Positions 15,014 through 25,800 of a stretch of 64,000 bases of DNA are shown one piece after another. This stretch comes from Colius striatus. Taxonomy: Eukaryota > Chordata > Aves > Coliiformes > Coliidae. Position 1 is the stretch's first letter, and each line of letters begins with the position of its first letter. Where the stretch lies: contig NC_084772.1 of the NCBI RefSeq assembly GCF_028858725.1, positions 12,717,048 through 12,781,047 on the forward strand, read 5' to 3'. A program made the translations under genes and the position numbers. A model generated the notes under the pieces. The model did no database searches. It saw only the letters and a program-made list of their open reading frames with translations, and had not been told where the DNA came from.

Positions 15014-15051
15014 GAATAAAATATAACATGGGATTCCAGCAACCAAAAAAA
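15014..15051 (+). CDS. CHST8: CHST8 38-nt microexon (start of luminal stem)
   Basis: The exon is bounded by a strong acceptor (long T tract, then TTTAG) and a strong donor (AAA|GTAAGT). It begins two bases into a codon whose first base, inferred to be G, comes from the missing upstream exon. It then encodes IKYNMGFQQPKK and ends in phase 0, which is exactly the phase of the acceptor at 17424. From memory, human CHST8 has GIKFNIRPRQPHH followed by D at this place, so the bird peptide aligns without gaps and the next exon also starts with D. The segment lies just after the membrane anchor, in the variable Golgi-luminal stem. Splice sites, phase and peptide agree, so I am fairly sure despite the small size. 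Confidence 0.85.
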
Positions 15052-15136
15052 GTAAGTTTTCAGAAGTACATAAGGAAAACTGTACCCATATTCCAAGTAT
15101 GGAGTACAGATAGAGGTGGCTCAGATAAGGCCAGTA

Positions 15137-15180
15137 GACTAGAGATGAAACCTTGAAAAAGAAAGGTTTCATCTCCAGTC
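15137..15180. repeat. Inverted repeat, 18-bp arms, 8-nt loop
   Basis: Arm 15137-15154 (GACTAGAGATGAAACCTT) is the reverse complement of 15163-15180 (AAGGTTTCATCTCCAGTC) except for a single A/C mismatch. The 13 loop-proximal pairs are perfect. The loop GAAAAAGA is purine-rich. The hairpin starts 85 bases after the microexon donor, so in the pre-mRNA it would form just inside the intron. Confidence 0.9.
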
Positions 15181-15379
15181 ATCAAACAAATTTTCCTTTT
15201 AAAATATGAATTGGATAAGCTATGCAGTTTTAGTTTTATGATTTTTTTTCCAAGGCTGGCTATTGCTAACAGATACTATAAACTTTGCATATATTAATGT
15301 TCTGTACGAAATCACACTGATCGAATTAAGGACTGAGAAGTACTTAAAAACAGATTTAAGGAAAATATTGATGAAATTC

Positions 15380-15394
15380 CTCCATCTAGTGGCC
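15380..15394 (-). promoter_or_regulatory. Candidate CTCF-type motif
   Basis: On the minus strand the bases read CCACTAGATGGAG, which fits the CTCF core CCASYAGRKGGCR with one mismatch (A for the C near the end). This is a motif match only. One such match is expected by chance every few tens of kilobases, and occupancy cannot be judged from sequence. Confidence 0.3.
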
Positions 15395-17423
15395 GTTAGC
15401 ACAGTCACAGTATCAGGGAACAGATGTGGTGGGCTGTCACTATTTCATAACTAGAAGACAAGTGCAAAGTATGCAAAGGAACAACCATGGGGCTGCCAGC
15501 TGTTACACAAATGTCATTTCCTGGTGAAATCAGTGTGATGTGATTGACATCACTCCGTCCCTACAGCTCCAGCTTGACCTTCTGAATGAACTCTGAATGA
15601 ATAACTGGTATCTCAGTTTCCCCAAAACTGCAGGTTCATAATCATTTTCATCATTAAAGGTGCAAATATCTAGGAAGTCTGAATTTTATGGTCTTGAAAT
15701 AGTAGATATAATGTGAATTGATAAGGTTGAATTTCATCCACTCTGTAAAGCATAATATATTTATAAATACATTTTGTATTTGACATAGACAAAAGCCTTC
15801 ATAGGCTTTTAACTACTGGAAACAATCTCTGAAGATAAGAACAGAGTACTACAATCACTCCCAACACCCAAATAGTGTCTTATATAACAAATAATCAGTT
15901 TCCCATTCTGTACATCACATACCACCTCCAATACCAGAACACTTTAGAAACCTAAAGTTCTGCAACAACAGGCATAGTACTCTAAAACTTGAGTTTAATA
16001 CTGATCTGTTCTGTGTGAGACTTGTTTGATTTCTTTTTTCACCAGTACTTTTTGTAATAAATACTGAGAGTATTTTTTGAGACTTTTTTTTATCTTTTAC
16101 TCTCGAAGAAATATGTGGCAAGATATAACCTCCACAACAGCACAAGTTTAAGTTACTTATAGTATCACTTTTTTCAGCCAACATAAAATCTTTTAAAAAT
16201 CACTATTACAATTAAATATTTGTTTTGCCATCTTGAAAGAGCATGACCCTAATAATCCCTATACTATCCATCTCAAAATTCATCCAGTATCTCATTTTTT
16301 AAGCCAGTTTTAAACACTATTAGGGAGCAAATAAAGATTGAAATTATAAACTTACAACTCATAAAACTTCTAAAGAAATATTATTTTGGATAAGCAATAA
16401 ACATTCTGCAACTACATCTGCTTCCTCTGTTGAAATACTCCCTAGTGGTTCATATGTCACTTAGCTCCCAGGTGAGTCCTCAAAGCAGAGATGACATGTA
16501 TTTAAACAGTGTCCAGAATCTAATTTTAGTCTTAGAGGCATAGCCATGTAGACAGGAACTTAATTCAGCTGCTTTGAGAAGCGAGAAGTAATGGAGCACA
16601 TCTGGGCTGTATGCCAAAGGAAGTATTAACCAGTGAGATCTACCCTAATGAAATACAACAGGTCCCACAAAACCCTTATCCACAGACACACTTTGCTTAC
16701 CTTGTTTTCACTTGCTTAATCCCACTCCTCCCTGCTTCTCATCAAGACTGAATTGCTTTCATCCCAGGCTCACCTCACTCAAACCTTCTTTTGGAGTCTA
16801 TTCATGCTACTGCAACCAAACCCACTTCTCTGCAAAGCTTCCATGTTCTCATTGCGGTCCTTTCTGCTTCCCTCTTCCCACTCTTGCTCCCTCTACTTCA
16901 CTCTGTGAAGACTATAAACGTGCTTTCCCTCTCAGGCTGTACTCTGCATAACTACCCTCACTGCAAGGATCAGTTAGGGAAAGGGGGGCAGGGGGAACAC
17001 AAAACAAGCAATAAGAGCCAGATTTGTGTGACAATAGGCAGTCTGGAATAATTAAGTCCTCAAAATACTCAGATACCTTTTGTGGAAATTCCAAAGACAG
17101 CACATCTAAGGCAAAAGTATCTGTCGAAGTCTGGGTACAGACAACCACCAGAGACACAGATAAATCCAAATCTGAACTAGAATTTATCAGTTCAGGCTCA
17201 TCTCAGCCTTTGAATTTTACGTAAGCATAGAACAACATGACAAGAGAAAAGTCTGTACCACAATACCAAGGCACAGTGCTGGGGCCTTGCAGCAATGCAT
17301 TTTGTTGTATAATTCTACTGAACTCAATATGGATCTTTCCTACGCTCTGAGCTGTACAAACTGTTAATAGTGACAAACATTCCCTCGTTTACTAATATCT
17401 TTAATCTATTTTTCCCCCATCAG

Positions 17424-18572
17424 GACTGTGTTTCCAGCAATAATCAGGATAGAAGATTAAGAAAAAACACTGCAGATGGAGTAGCAACAGTAAAGCAGAG
17501 CGATTCATTATACCTCTCCCAGAATGCACCCACTAAGCTTCAAAGCACAGACAGAAGGCAAGGCAGCATTATGTTTGCAATGAAAGATCAACAGAAAGGT
17601 GAAGAAATTAATTCCATCACGCTTCATAAACGGAGAAGGAGATTTATAATTAAAAAGAGTCCAATTTTGATTTCCATGAATAGCTCCATTCTCAACCTTC
17701 CCACGCTTAAATCTGAGGATAGAAACAACAGCAAGTGGAAAAGCCTCTATCAGATCCAAAGAGAAAGAAAGCGAATTATGAGGGAAACTTGTTCTAAATA
17801 CAAGAGTAATAATAGAAGAATAATCACTCCTTATCATGTTTCTAGAATATTTGTAGAAGATAAATATAGAGTTTTATACTGTGAAGTACCAAAAGCCGGC
17901 TGCTCTAACTGGAAACGGGTGCTTATGGTTCTTAACGGGCTGGCTTCCTCTACAAAGGATATACAGCACAACACAGTGCACTACGGGAACTACTTAAAAA
18001 GGCTGGATGGGTTTGATCACAAAGGAATTTACCATAGGCTCAACACTTACACAAAGATGCTTTTTATCCGTGAACCTTTTGAAAAGCTGGTATCTGCTTT
18101 TCGGGACAAGTTTGAACATCCAAACAATTACTACCACCCGGTTTTTGGAAAAGCCATCATTTCCAGATACCGTGTCAATGCCACCAAAGAAGCATTAAGG
18201 ACAGGCTCTGGAGTCAAATTTAAAGAGTTTGTTCAATATCTCCTGGATGTACACAGGCCAGTGGGTATGGATATCCATTGGGATCATGTCAATAGGCTTT
18301 GCAGCCCGTGTTTAATAGACTATGACTTTGTTGGGAAATTCGAAAGCATGGAAGAAGATGCAAACTTTTTCTTGCACTTAATTGGTGCTCCACAGAATTT
18401 AACTTTCCCCAAGTTTAAAGATAGGCACTCCAATGAAGAAAGAACTACCACTAAAATTACACAACAGTATTTTGCACAGCTTTCTCCTTCTCAACGACAA
18501 CGAAGCTATGACTTTTACTATATGGATTACTTGATGTTTAATTACTCGAAACCTTTTGAAGATTTATACTGA
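17424..18572 (+). CDS. CHST8: Carbohydrate sulfotransferase 8, terminal coding exon (GalNAc-4-O-sulfotransferase 1)
   Basis: This Golgi type II membrane enzyme moves sulfate from PAPS to the 4-hydroxyl of terminal beta-1,4-linked GalNAc on N-glycans, classically those of lutropin and other pituitary glycoproteins. The exon encodes 382 residues plus stop. First comes a basic, variable stem (with KRRRR and QRERKR), then the catalytic domain. The 5'-phosphosulfate loop is PKAGCSNW at 17889-17912, and the 3'-phosphate site is [13 protein letters not shown] starting at 18069. The end is [16 protein letters not shown]. Sequons include NSS, NNS, NAT, NLT and NYS. The open frame continues upstream to an ATG at 17370, but that part is intron read-through, since the acceptor CAG sits at 17421-17423. 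With the microexon and a membrane-anchor exon the protein would be about 430 residues, near the 424 I recall for human CHST8. CHST9 is the close alternative, but the C-terminal sequence and the KCTD15 neighbour favour CHST8. Confidence 0.95.
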   Translation, partial: DCVSSNNQDRRLRKNTADGVATVKQSDSLYLSQNAPTKLQSTDRRQGSIMFAMKDQQKGEEINSITLHKRRRRFIIKKSPILISMNSSILNLPTLKSEDRNNSKWKSLYQIQRERKRIMRETCSKYKSNNRRIITPYHVSRIFVEDKYRVLYCEVPKAGCSNWKRVLMVLNGLASSTKDIQHNTVHYGNYLKRLDGFDHKGIYHRLNTYTKMLFIREPFEKLVSAFRDKFEHPNNYYHPVFGKAIISRYRVNATKEALRTGSGVKFKEFVQYLLDVHRPVGMDIHWDHVNRLCSPCLIDYDFVGKFESMEEDANFFLHLIGAPQNLTFPKFKDRHSNEERTTTKITQQYFAQLSPSQRQRSYDFYYMDYLMFNYSKPFEDLY

Positions 18573-18855
18573 TTGGAGAGCTGGGACATTTCCAGAGTCA
18601 TATCAGTCGAACTGCATAACAAATCCAGGTGGCTTCTGTTTATATATACTTGTCTGTTAGTAAGCAGTTGGTTGAAGAGCAGGAAAAAAATGAAAACAGA
18701 GCATAAATGGCTAGTGATGTTTACACCTTCACCTTAACTGCCTCCTTTTTCAAATCATATTTTTTCTATGATTTCTCCATATGAAATGTATGTACATATC
18801 TCTATGTATAATACATTAGGGCTCCTAAATAAAGCACAGAATTTTTCCATGCTAG
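18573..18855 (+). other. CHST8: Probable CHST8 3' UTR
   Basis: The stretch follows the TGA stop and runs to a likely cleavage site. It is AU-rich, with no open frame of interest. The end is placed from the AATAAA at 18828 and the GU-rich stretch after it. A longer UTR using later AATAAA hexamers is possible, because several occur further right. Confidence 0.5.
18828..18833 (+). terminator. CHST8: Poly(A) signal AATAAA of CHST8
   Basis: A canonical AATAAA lies 256 bases after the stop. About 25-40 bases downstream comes TAGTGTGGCCTGTGTTTG, a good GU-rich downstream element. This is the first hexamer with such context after the coding region. Confidence 0.55.
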
Positions 18856-19375
18856 TGTGGCCTGTGTTTGCACTCGGAGGATACTTTGAAACTGAGGAAA
18901 TAGGGCTGATAATTTTGCAGTGGAGCCAGTATTTCAAGCTCTTTACTATTTAGAAAATAAGTCTGAAAGTGACAGTACCATGAAAATAATACACTAATAT
19001 ATGCAGTTCTTTAAAAACTGCAACATATGAAGGATAACACTAAACAAGCACTATGTATTTGAAGTTGGTCAGAGATTGCTATTTCCTATTTACAGATTTG
19101 TCAGGGAGAAAGTCTGTCCCACTTACACTGTTCAAAAAACACACTGGTGAAAACAACTAATACTTAATGACCATGTGAGTGCAGTATTAAACCAGATGTT
19201 GCAATTCAGAGTGAGGATACGTTACCCCCCTTCAATATTTCCCTTATGGCACATTCATGTGCAAAAAGATAAAATGCAGATGAATATTTGCATCTTTATA
19301 AATGTTATTAAGATTCTTTTAATCCTTTGCATTAACATAAATCTCTGGTTTAATCTTCATAGTCACCAGGAATAT
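18856..19375. other. Intergenic, nothing recognised
   Basis: AT-rich single-copy-looking sequence between the proposed CHST8 cleavage site and the CR1 element. Part of it may be 3' UTR if a later poly(A) site is used. Confidence 0.5.
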
Positions 19376-19870
19376 CAAATCATAGAATCGCAGAATGGTC
19401 TGGATTGGAAGGGACCTTAAAGATCATCTAGTTCCAACTCTCTGCCATGGGCAGGAACAGTTGCAACTAGGGTAGGTTTCTCAAAGCCCCATCCAATCCC
19501 GCTTTCCAGGGATGAGGCAGCCACGATCTTAAGGCAATCTGTTCCAGCGTCTCACCACCCCCACAGGGAAAACTTCTTCCCTACATCTAATCTAAATCTC
19601 CCCTCTGAATTTGAAGCCTCTACCCCTTGTCCTAGCACCAAATGCCTCTGTGAAGAGTCCCTCTCCAGCTTTCCTAGAGCCTTCTCTCCTCCAGGGTGAA
19701 CAACCCCAACTCTCTAAAATTGTCTTCATAGCAGAGCTGCTCCAGCCTTCTGATCATCTTTGTGGTCCTCCTCTGGACTCACTTCAGCAAGTCTGTGTTC
19801 TTGTCTTGGGGACCCCAGAGCTGAATGCTCTCAAGAATAGAGTATCAGAAGAATAGAGTAGAGAGGGAGA
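19376..19870 (-). mobile_element. CR1 LINE, 5'-truncated 3' end
   Basis: Read on the minus strand, the element ends at the left with the CR1 tail: GGTCCCTTCCAATCCAGACC, then a degenerate ATTCTGCGATTCTATG 8-bp repeat. The body carries the usual CR1 3' text, such as the complements of CTTCCCTACATCTAATCTAAATCTCCCCTCT, here seen in pieces, and of GGACTCACTTCAGCAAGTC. Only about 0.5 kb of the 3' end is present, as is usual for these non-LTR retrotransposons, and no open reverse transcriptase frame remains. Near its right end a GAATAGAGTA motif is duplicated locally. The element supports an avian origin of the window. Confidence 0.93.
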
Positions 19871-22800
19871 CTTCTTAGTGCTAATAGAGGAGAATATTTT
19901 TTGGGGGTAGGGAGCGAGAAGGCATAGTCAAGAACACCACTAGGTATTTGAGTTGTGCCACCCTTAGCATTTAATGATATTAACTGCTCTAAGTAGAAAC
20001 AGTACTCTAATGCTATTTGTTTGCCTATAGTTACAAAAAAGACAAATAGTCACCAACACAAGGAAAGGATAAAATAGGTATTGGAGCACTCCACTTCTTT
20101 TTCAGGGTATGATCCTGCAAGCAGGTCAGCATATCAGAGCACAGCCTGTTATCACAGCTCCTGCATACTAGTGCTGAATTTATTCAAGTCAGCAGTCGAA
20201 CTTCCACTACAAGAAGAATCTCAGTTCACTTTATTGCAGCATCATTACAGCAGAAGAGAACATGCACACTCATAGGTCAGCTCTGTGATGAGAACAGAAC
20301 AAAGCAGGGTATCATTTGTATTCAGACCTCTGCTAGTTTTGGCAACCTCCAAAGGAAACATTGAAGAACTTAATCTTACAACTACTTTTACATTGAAGAC
20401 CTTAATTTCTTCTCCTCCTCCTCCCTCAACCCAGTTCCTTTTCAGTTTAATCTACCTATACACATAAATTGACAGAGCCACAAGGTCACACACATTTGGA
20501 AGACTTTGGTGGCAAAGTTACACATCTGTGAAGTTCCCACTGTATGGCTGGAAAAACTACCAGCAAAATTGCACTTCTGATTGTATCAAACTGGTGCTTT
20601 TCCTAACATTACCACCCTTCCCCCAATCTATTTTAATATAAACCTTTACTACTCCAATAAAAGCTAATGACAGGGGAATAACATTTTTAACAATGAATGA
20701 AGATGAAGACTTTGGCAGGGTTTTATTTAGTCTGGGGTAACAAACCTTCTTTAAGCAAAGACTGATAAATAAATTCTTTGCATGTTATGACAAGCTGTGT
20801 ATGGCACAATAGCATATTTTACAATATTTCAAGGAAGACAGAAGTATCCTTCTAAATACTTGAATGTGCTCAATACTGTCTTGTTGCATTAATTTAGTTT
20901 TGTTACTTTCATCACTCCCTTGTAGAAACAAGGCAAGAAAGGTGGGGGTTTTTTAAATCAGATTTATAAAGATATTTTAAAGCCAGAAGAGATTCATTAA
21001 CTTGGACAAGTAAACTAATCTTTTCATATGAAAATGTTTAAATAAAAAGCAAAAATATTAAGTAATTATGTTAATTTTTCAGACTGCTCATTCCCTCTTG
21101 TCTTTTTTCCCCCCGTCAGAAAAAAAAAAACCTTCACATTTCCATTTTTTATGATCCAATTTCACTTTTCTTAGAACTGCTCATTCTGATTCTTTTTTGT
21201 ATTTTATACTTCTCTTCATATGGAAATTTATGCTCAATTTCATACGAAAATTGGAAAATCAAGACCATAAAAAAACCCCACATTTTCAGACAACCAGCCT
21301 ATCTCAGAAGTCAGATGAGGAAAACATTTTACATTGTTATAATTAGTGAAAATAATTTTGTCAATCCAATTGTTTCTTTATTCCTCTTGATATGTCTTAG
21401 GGAATGGGTGAATTTTGTTACTACCAGACTGTTTATGGAACTGCACTCCTAGTTCTCACATAAAAAACAAAAAATGAATATTTTTACTCCAAATCCTTTT
21501 CTGCCCTACCTCTGTACTCACAACTCCTATTCTCTTAGAACTTTGCCGACCTTGGAGTTAACTACAAATTAGCTCAGGTGCTGACAGCATACAAAATGCC
21601 CTAACATCTTCCCTCTCCACACAGGTTAAACAGACCTGCCTCCCAGCTTTACAAACACATTCTTAAGTTGCTTCCAGTACTGGAGATACTTCATTTCATT
21701 CTAGCTAGGACAGGTTTCCACCACTCCTGATACATTGACAACTTCTAAATTACATATTTCCCATTTTAGGATTTCAGTGACCAGTATGTTAAGAATAAAA
21801 TGTTCACAGTAACAATTTAAGAGTAACTGAGACTGCTTTAGCTGAGTCGAAGTTGAGATATCGAGATATTGAAACACCAACAGATCAGAATCCCAGGCAT
21901 TATTCCTCAAAACTGACTAAAGTCTACAGTAGAAAAATTAAAAGGTATTCACTCAGTTTAGACAATTTATTTTTGTCTCTGAGTAGGTGTTTCCTGAATA
22001 AATCAGTAAGAGAGCATTTTTAAGAGGCAAGACTGTCATCTAAATGAAGCCAAATTTGTTAGTCAGCTTTTACTGTCCTAGCTCTTCAAGCTACCCAAGC
22101 TACCAACTGCAGTTCTGTCACTCCACAGCTAAGTCAACATGAGAACTACATTAACCAGTCACCAAGCCCAGCATATGGGCAAGAGAAACATACTGAACAG
22201 TGCAATATGCAGTTCATTATCTGGCTTTGTAAAGTCTGAAACAGAAAATACCAATCATTTTTTAATTAAGGGATAATTTAAGAACTTGATGTTGGGATGC
22301 TCAGTACATGAAGTTCATGAGGATCTGAACAAAATCATCTCTGAGACCTTTGTGTATTAAATTATCCTTGTAACATGCACATATTGAGTGATGGTAATTT
22401 GCAAGGGTTTGTACTTTAAAAGCCCTCCACACTACAACAGATACTTACAATGGCTGACTTCACACCAGTACTGTCAGTTTATGGAGGTTTATGCCTTTGA
22501 AAATAAAAAATAATCAAGATAGTAAAGTGAGTTTTCTTCTCTCCTTATGTCCATAACTTCTCAGAATTTTCATAATAGGGTTCCAATGCTTTTTTTAATC
22601 ATCACCAATATTTAAGCACATCAGACGGCACAGCATCAAAAGTGAAGATGGACTGAAGACAAGAGATCACCTCTTTGCCACAATTTGGTTTACAGCTTAT
22701 CTTCATAGTGATTGAAATAAAGACTTTTTGAAGGTTTTTTTAACGTAGGTACTGAGTTCAGACAGTCACATTGTTCCTCTGTCACAGATATGTTTGAGCA

Positions 22801-25800
22801 ACTTACTAAGAAAGTCCACTCTTTCGATGATCAAGCAGTATTTGTTTTGAGAGAGAAGGATCCACATACATGGACTGCACATACTACACAGTATGTGAAT
22901 TTAATCCTTACTTTCTTTGATCTACTTGTCCCATTTGAGTAACACCATTGCTGACAATAGAATCAAGACCACATCAGTCACAAATCCATGTAAAATTATC
23001 TAATTATACAAAGCCATATGAAGTACATAGAAAAAAAAAATCTGTGCAATACTAAGGTATTAACAGAAAGATTTTAATATAAGAACTCACAAATGCACAG
23101 AGAGGGAGATATATTCCCACAAAGATGAACTGTAAAATCAATACAAGAAATATCATAGACGTTTTTTAAATAGTCATTCGTGGTTTCTTTGTACAATACT
23201 ACAAATTAATTAGTCAAGTCAATCCAAACAGTGCCACGTTATCTGGAATTACCAGATAAAATCTGAGATTTCTTTCTGTTGTTTTACTTAATTATTATTC
23301 CTTATTATTGACACAAGCGGCTTTAAAGCACTGAGTTGACATTCTTTTTCTACCCCAACAAGAAGTCACTCAGGTAGCTGGGCATAGTCCAGGTGTTTGG
23401 AAGAGAAACAAAACTGTATAAATCTGAGGCTCATCTGTTCATTTCCATTTCAGTGATACCAGAACAACATCATCTGCATGCAGCAGTATTTTGTTTTCAG
23501 AGCACAACATGAGAGACAAGGCAGACCACAGCCCATTTGAGCTGATACTGCTTCAAGGGATTATTTTCAGGTTGGCATTATTATTTGTGGTGATTTCAAA
23601 GCCTCAGCACACACCTGCACACTCTTGAACAATGATTTGAGAAGCAGCCCAAGCTTCATATGGCAAGACACATGTAACTAATTTTCATCCAAGACAATAG
23701 CTACTGGTTAAGAAGGGGCAGCAATTTCCTTAGCCTTCATCAATATAGCTGACAAGCACTGTAAACAAACATCTCTAATGGCTTCCAGCATGCTGTAAAA
23801 AATGTACTGGAGTCAAGTACAAGAGAGTGGTATTTCACATTAGCTATACCAGTGATGACACTTACTACAGGTAAGTTGCATTTACCAAACCTCTTAGAAC
23901 TAACCTCTCAAACAGAAGTGTCCAGAATTAAACATACAGCTAGACTCACAGGGGAGTCAAGTTTTAAGAACAGCAGGCACTCACTCATGCCACACTTCAA
24001 TTTAATCCTGAAATACGTGAAAGCGTTATACATAATGCATCACTTGAGTAGTATGGGCAAGACAGGGTACAACATTCTGACAGAGAATGGGAAGACAGAC
24101 ATGATTAAGCCTTGCTCACTACCAAGCTATTTGGTTAACGTATGATGAAGCAACTGATACAATGATTTGTGACTCATGCTAGGGAGTAGGAACAATGTTT
24201 GCTTTGTGACTAGTTTAATAGAAGCATTCAGCCTTATAAAAATATTTTCCAGTCTGGTTTAATGAAGAGCTCCAAATATTTCATTTTAAAATAACACTCT
24301 GGGAAATCTTAAAAATATGTACAACTCAGTGGACAATTAACTTGTATGTAGCAAGGAGCATAACATGTTCTATGTGGGCAAATCTGTCAAGTATTACTTT
24401 CCAGGCAGTTTGTGCCACAGTGATTTTAATCAGTTGCATGAATAAGCTCTTTCAAGTTCTGATATCCATTGCCATTTTTGCCACTTATTTCTTTTCTTTA
24501 AACTGAAGACATGCCTTTAAGAGAATTGCAGCAGAGGTCAAGTTTTCCATTATGTACCTGCCTTGTTGGAGACTCAAATTCTTTTGTTTAAATTCAGCTA
24601 TTACAGTAGTGCTGGCCCTATGTTTCACATTCAGCTTTACAGGACCCTCCATCAGTGATCTTTTCTAGCAGTATCATCATTTTTTCCTGGAGCTTAAAAT
24701 TATGCTGTCAAATTATGAAAAATGAAAGAGGTTTTCACAATCCAACTTTTCCAAAGTTATTTTCCCAATCTAGGATTCCTGCCCAGATTTATTTTCACTT
24801 AATACAGGAAATGCACTCTCAACATACCCAAACATAAGTAATGTCATCAGCTGCAAAAGGTGTTAAGATTATGTTGAAATGGAGGGAGCAGCAGCATGGG
24901 AAGCAATAGCCTAAGGTAACTGCACTAAGAGCTTGTCCCAATCCATTAAACACTGGTGGAGGTGGCTTTTTTCTTAAGAAATGAAAGCTCCAGGCTACAG
25001 TTCACCTTCAAATTCATAGACTAATGTACATTATGATATCAAGAAAAAGTTATCTTTGTTTTAGGTGTGCGCCCAGTCAGCATAACCCTTTCTGGGTACC
25101 ACAATGTAGCTACAGAGAAGTCACATGAAGGTGATGCCAGCCTACATACAGATACATACACTGAAGACCACAGGGCACAGTTTTAGCTGTCTGTTTCAGT
25201 AAAATGTCAAATAGCTGATCTATTTCTACAGTATTCATTCACAACAACACTCCTACACGTACTAGTATGCAGGTGTGCTAATGCTTAAGGCAGGTAACTG
25301 GGAGATTTGCCCTATTTATAAGTTATTTGACTGTTTCAAGTCTGATCCCCCAGCTTTGCTCTGCTTGTCTTTCTGCCTCTCTGATGTGGAGGAAAATTAA
25401 AGAATGATACAATCTTTTCATTTCATCTCAAATTCATTTAATTCACCTATAGCAATGTACAATGGAAAGGTGGGTTGCCTGATTTTTTTTCTCCATCAAT
25501 ATTGCCTTTTTTATCAGAAGGCTTTTTTTCAGTATGACTAGAAAAAGCCATAGTCACTACATCACAGGTAACCTAACCAATAAAACAGACAATATGATAG
25601 AGCAAGAGGCTACAATATTTATATAGCCTCACATATTTCTCCACTGAAATCCATACAGACGTGAATCCTGCTCAAGTGACACATCGTGTACTCATCAAGG
25701 TGATATTGTCTTTATGAATCAGGCATACAGTGACCATTTCAAGCAGCGTGGAAAATGTGGCAGACATAATATGAGATGGGTTATGAATCTGACAATTTAT

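Larger units (their letters stand above)
15052..17423 (+). other. CHST8: CHST8 last intron
   Basis: The donor is GTAAGT at 15052. The acceptor is the pyrimidine stretch ending in cccccatcag at 17423. Length is 2,372 bases and the intron is phase 0. It contains a near-perfect hairpin at 15137-15180 and a CTCF-like motif at 15380-15394, described separately. The remainder is AT-rich with no supported gene. Confidence 0.85.

Noticed and set aside
17370..17423. ATG at 17370 as the real CHST8 start
   Set aside because: The codons lie before a good splice acceptor, lack homology to the stem, and would leave the enzyme without a membrane anchor.
17424..18572. CHST9 as identity of the sulfotransferase
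   Set aside because: CHST9 is a close paralog, but the microexon peptide, the C-terminal text and the KCTD15 neighbour fit CHST8. CHST9 sits by KCTD1.
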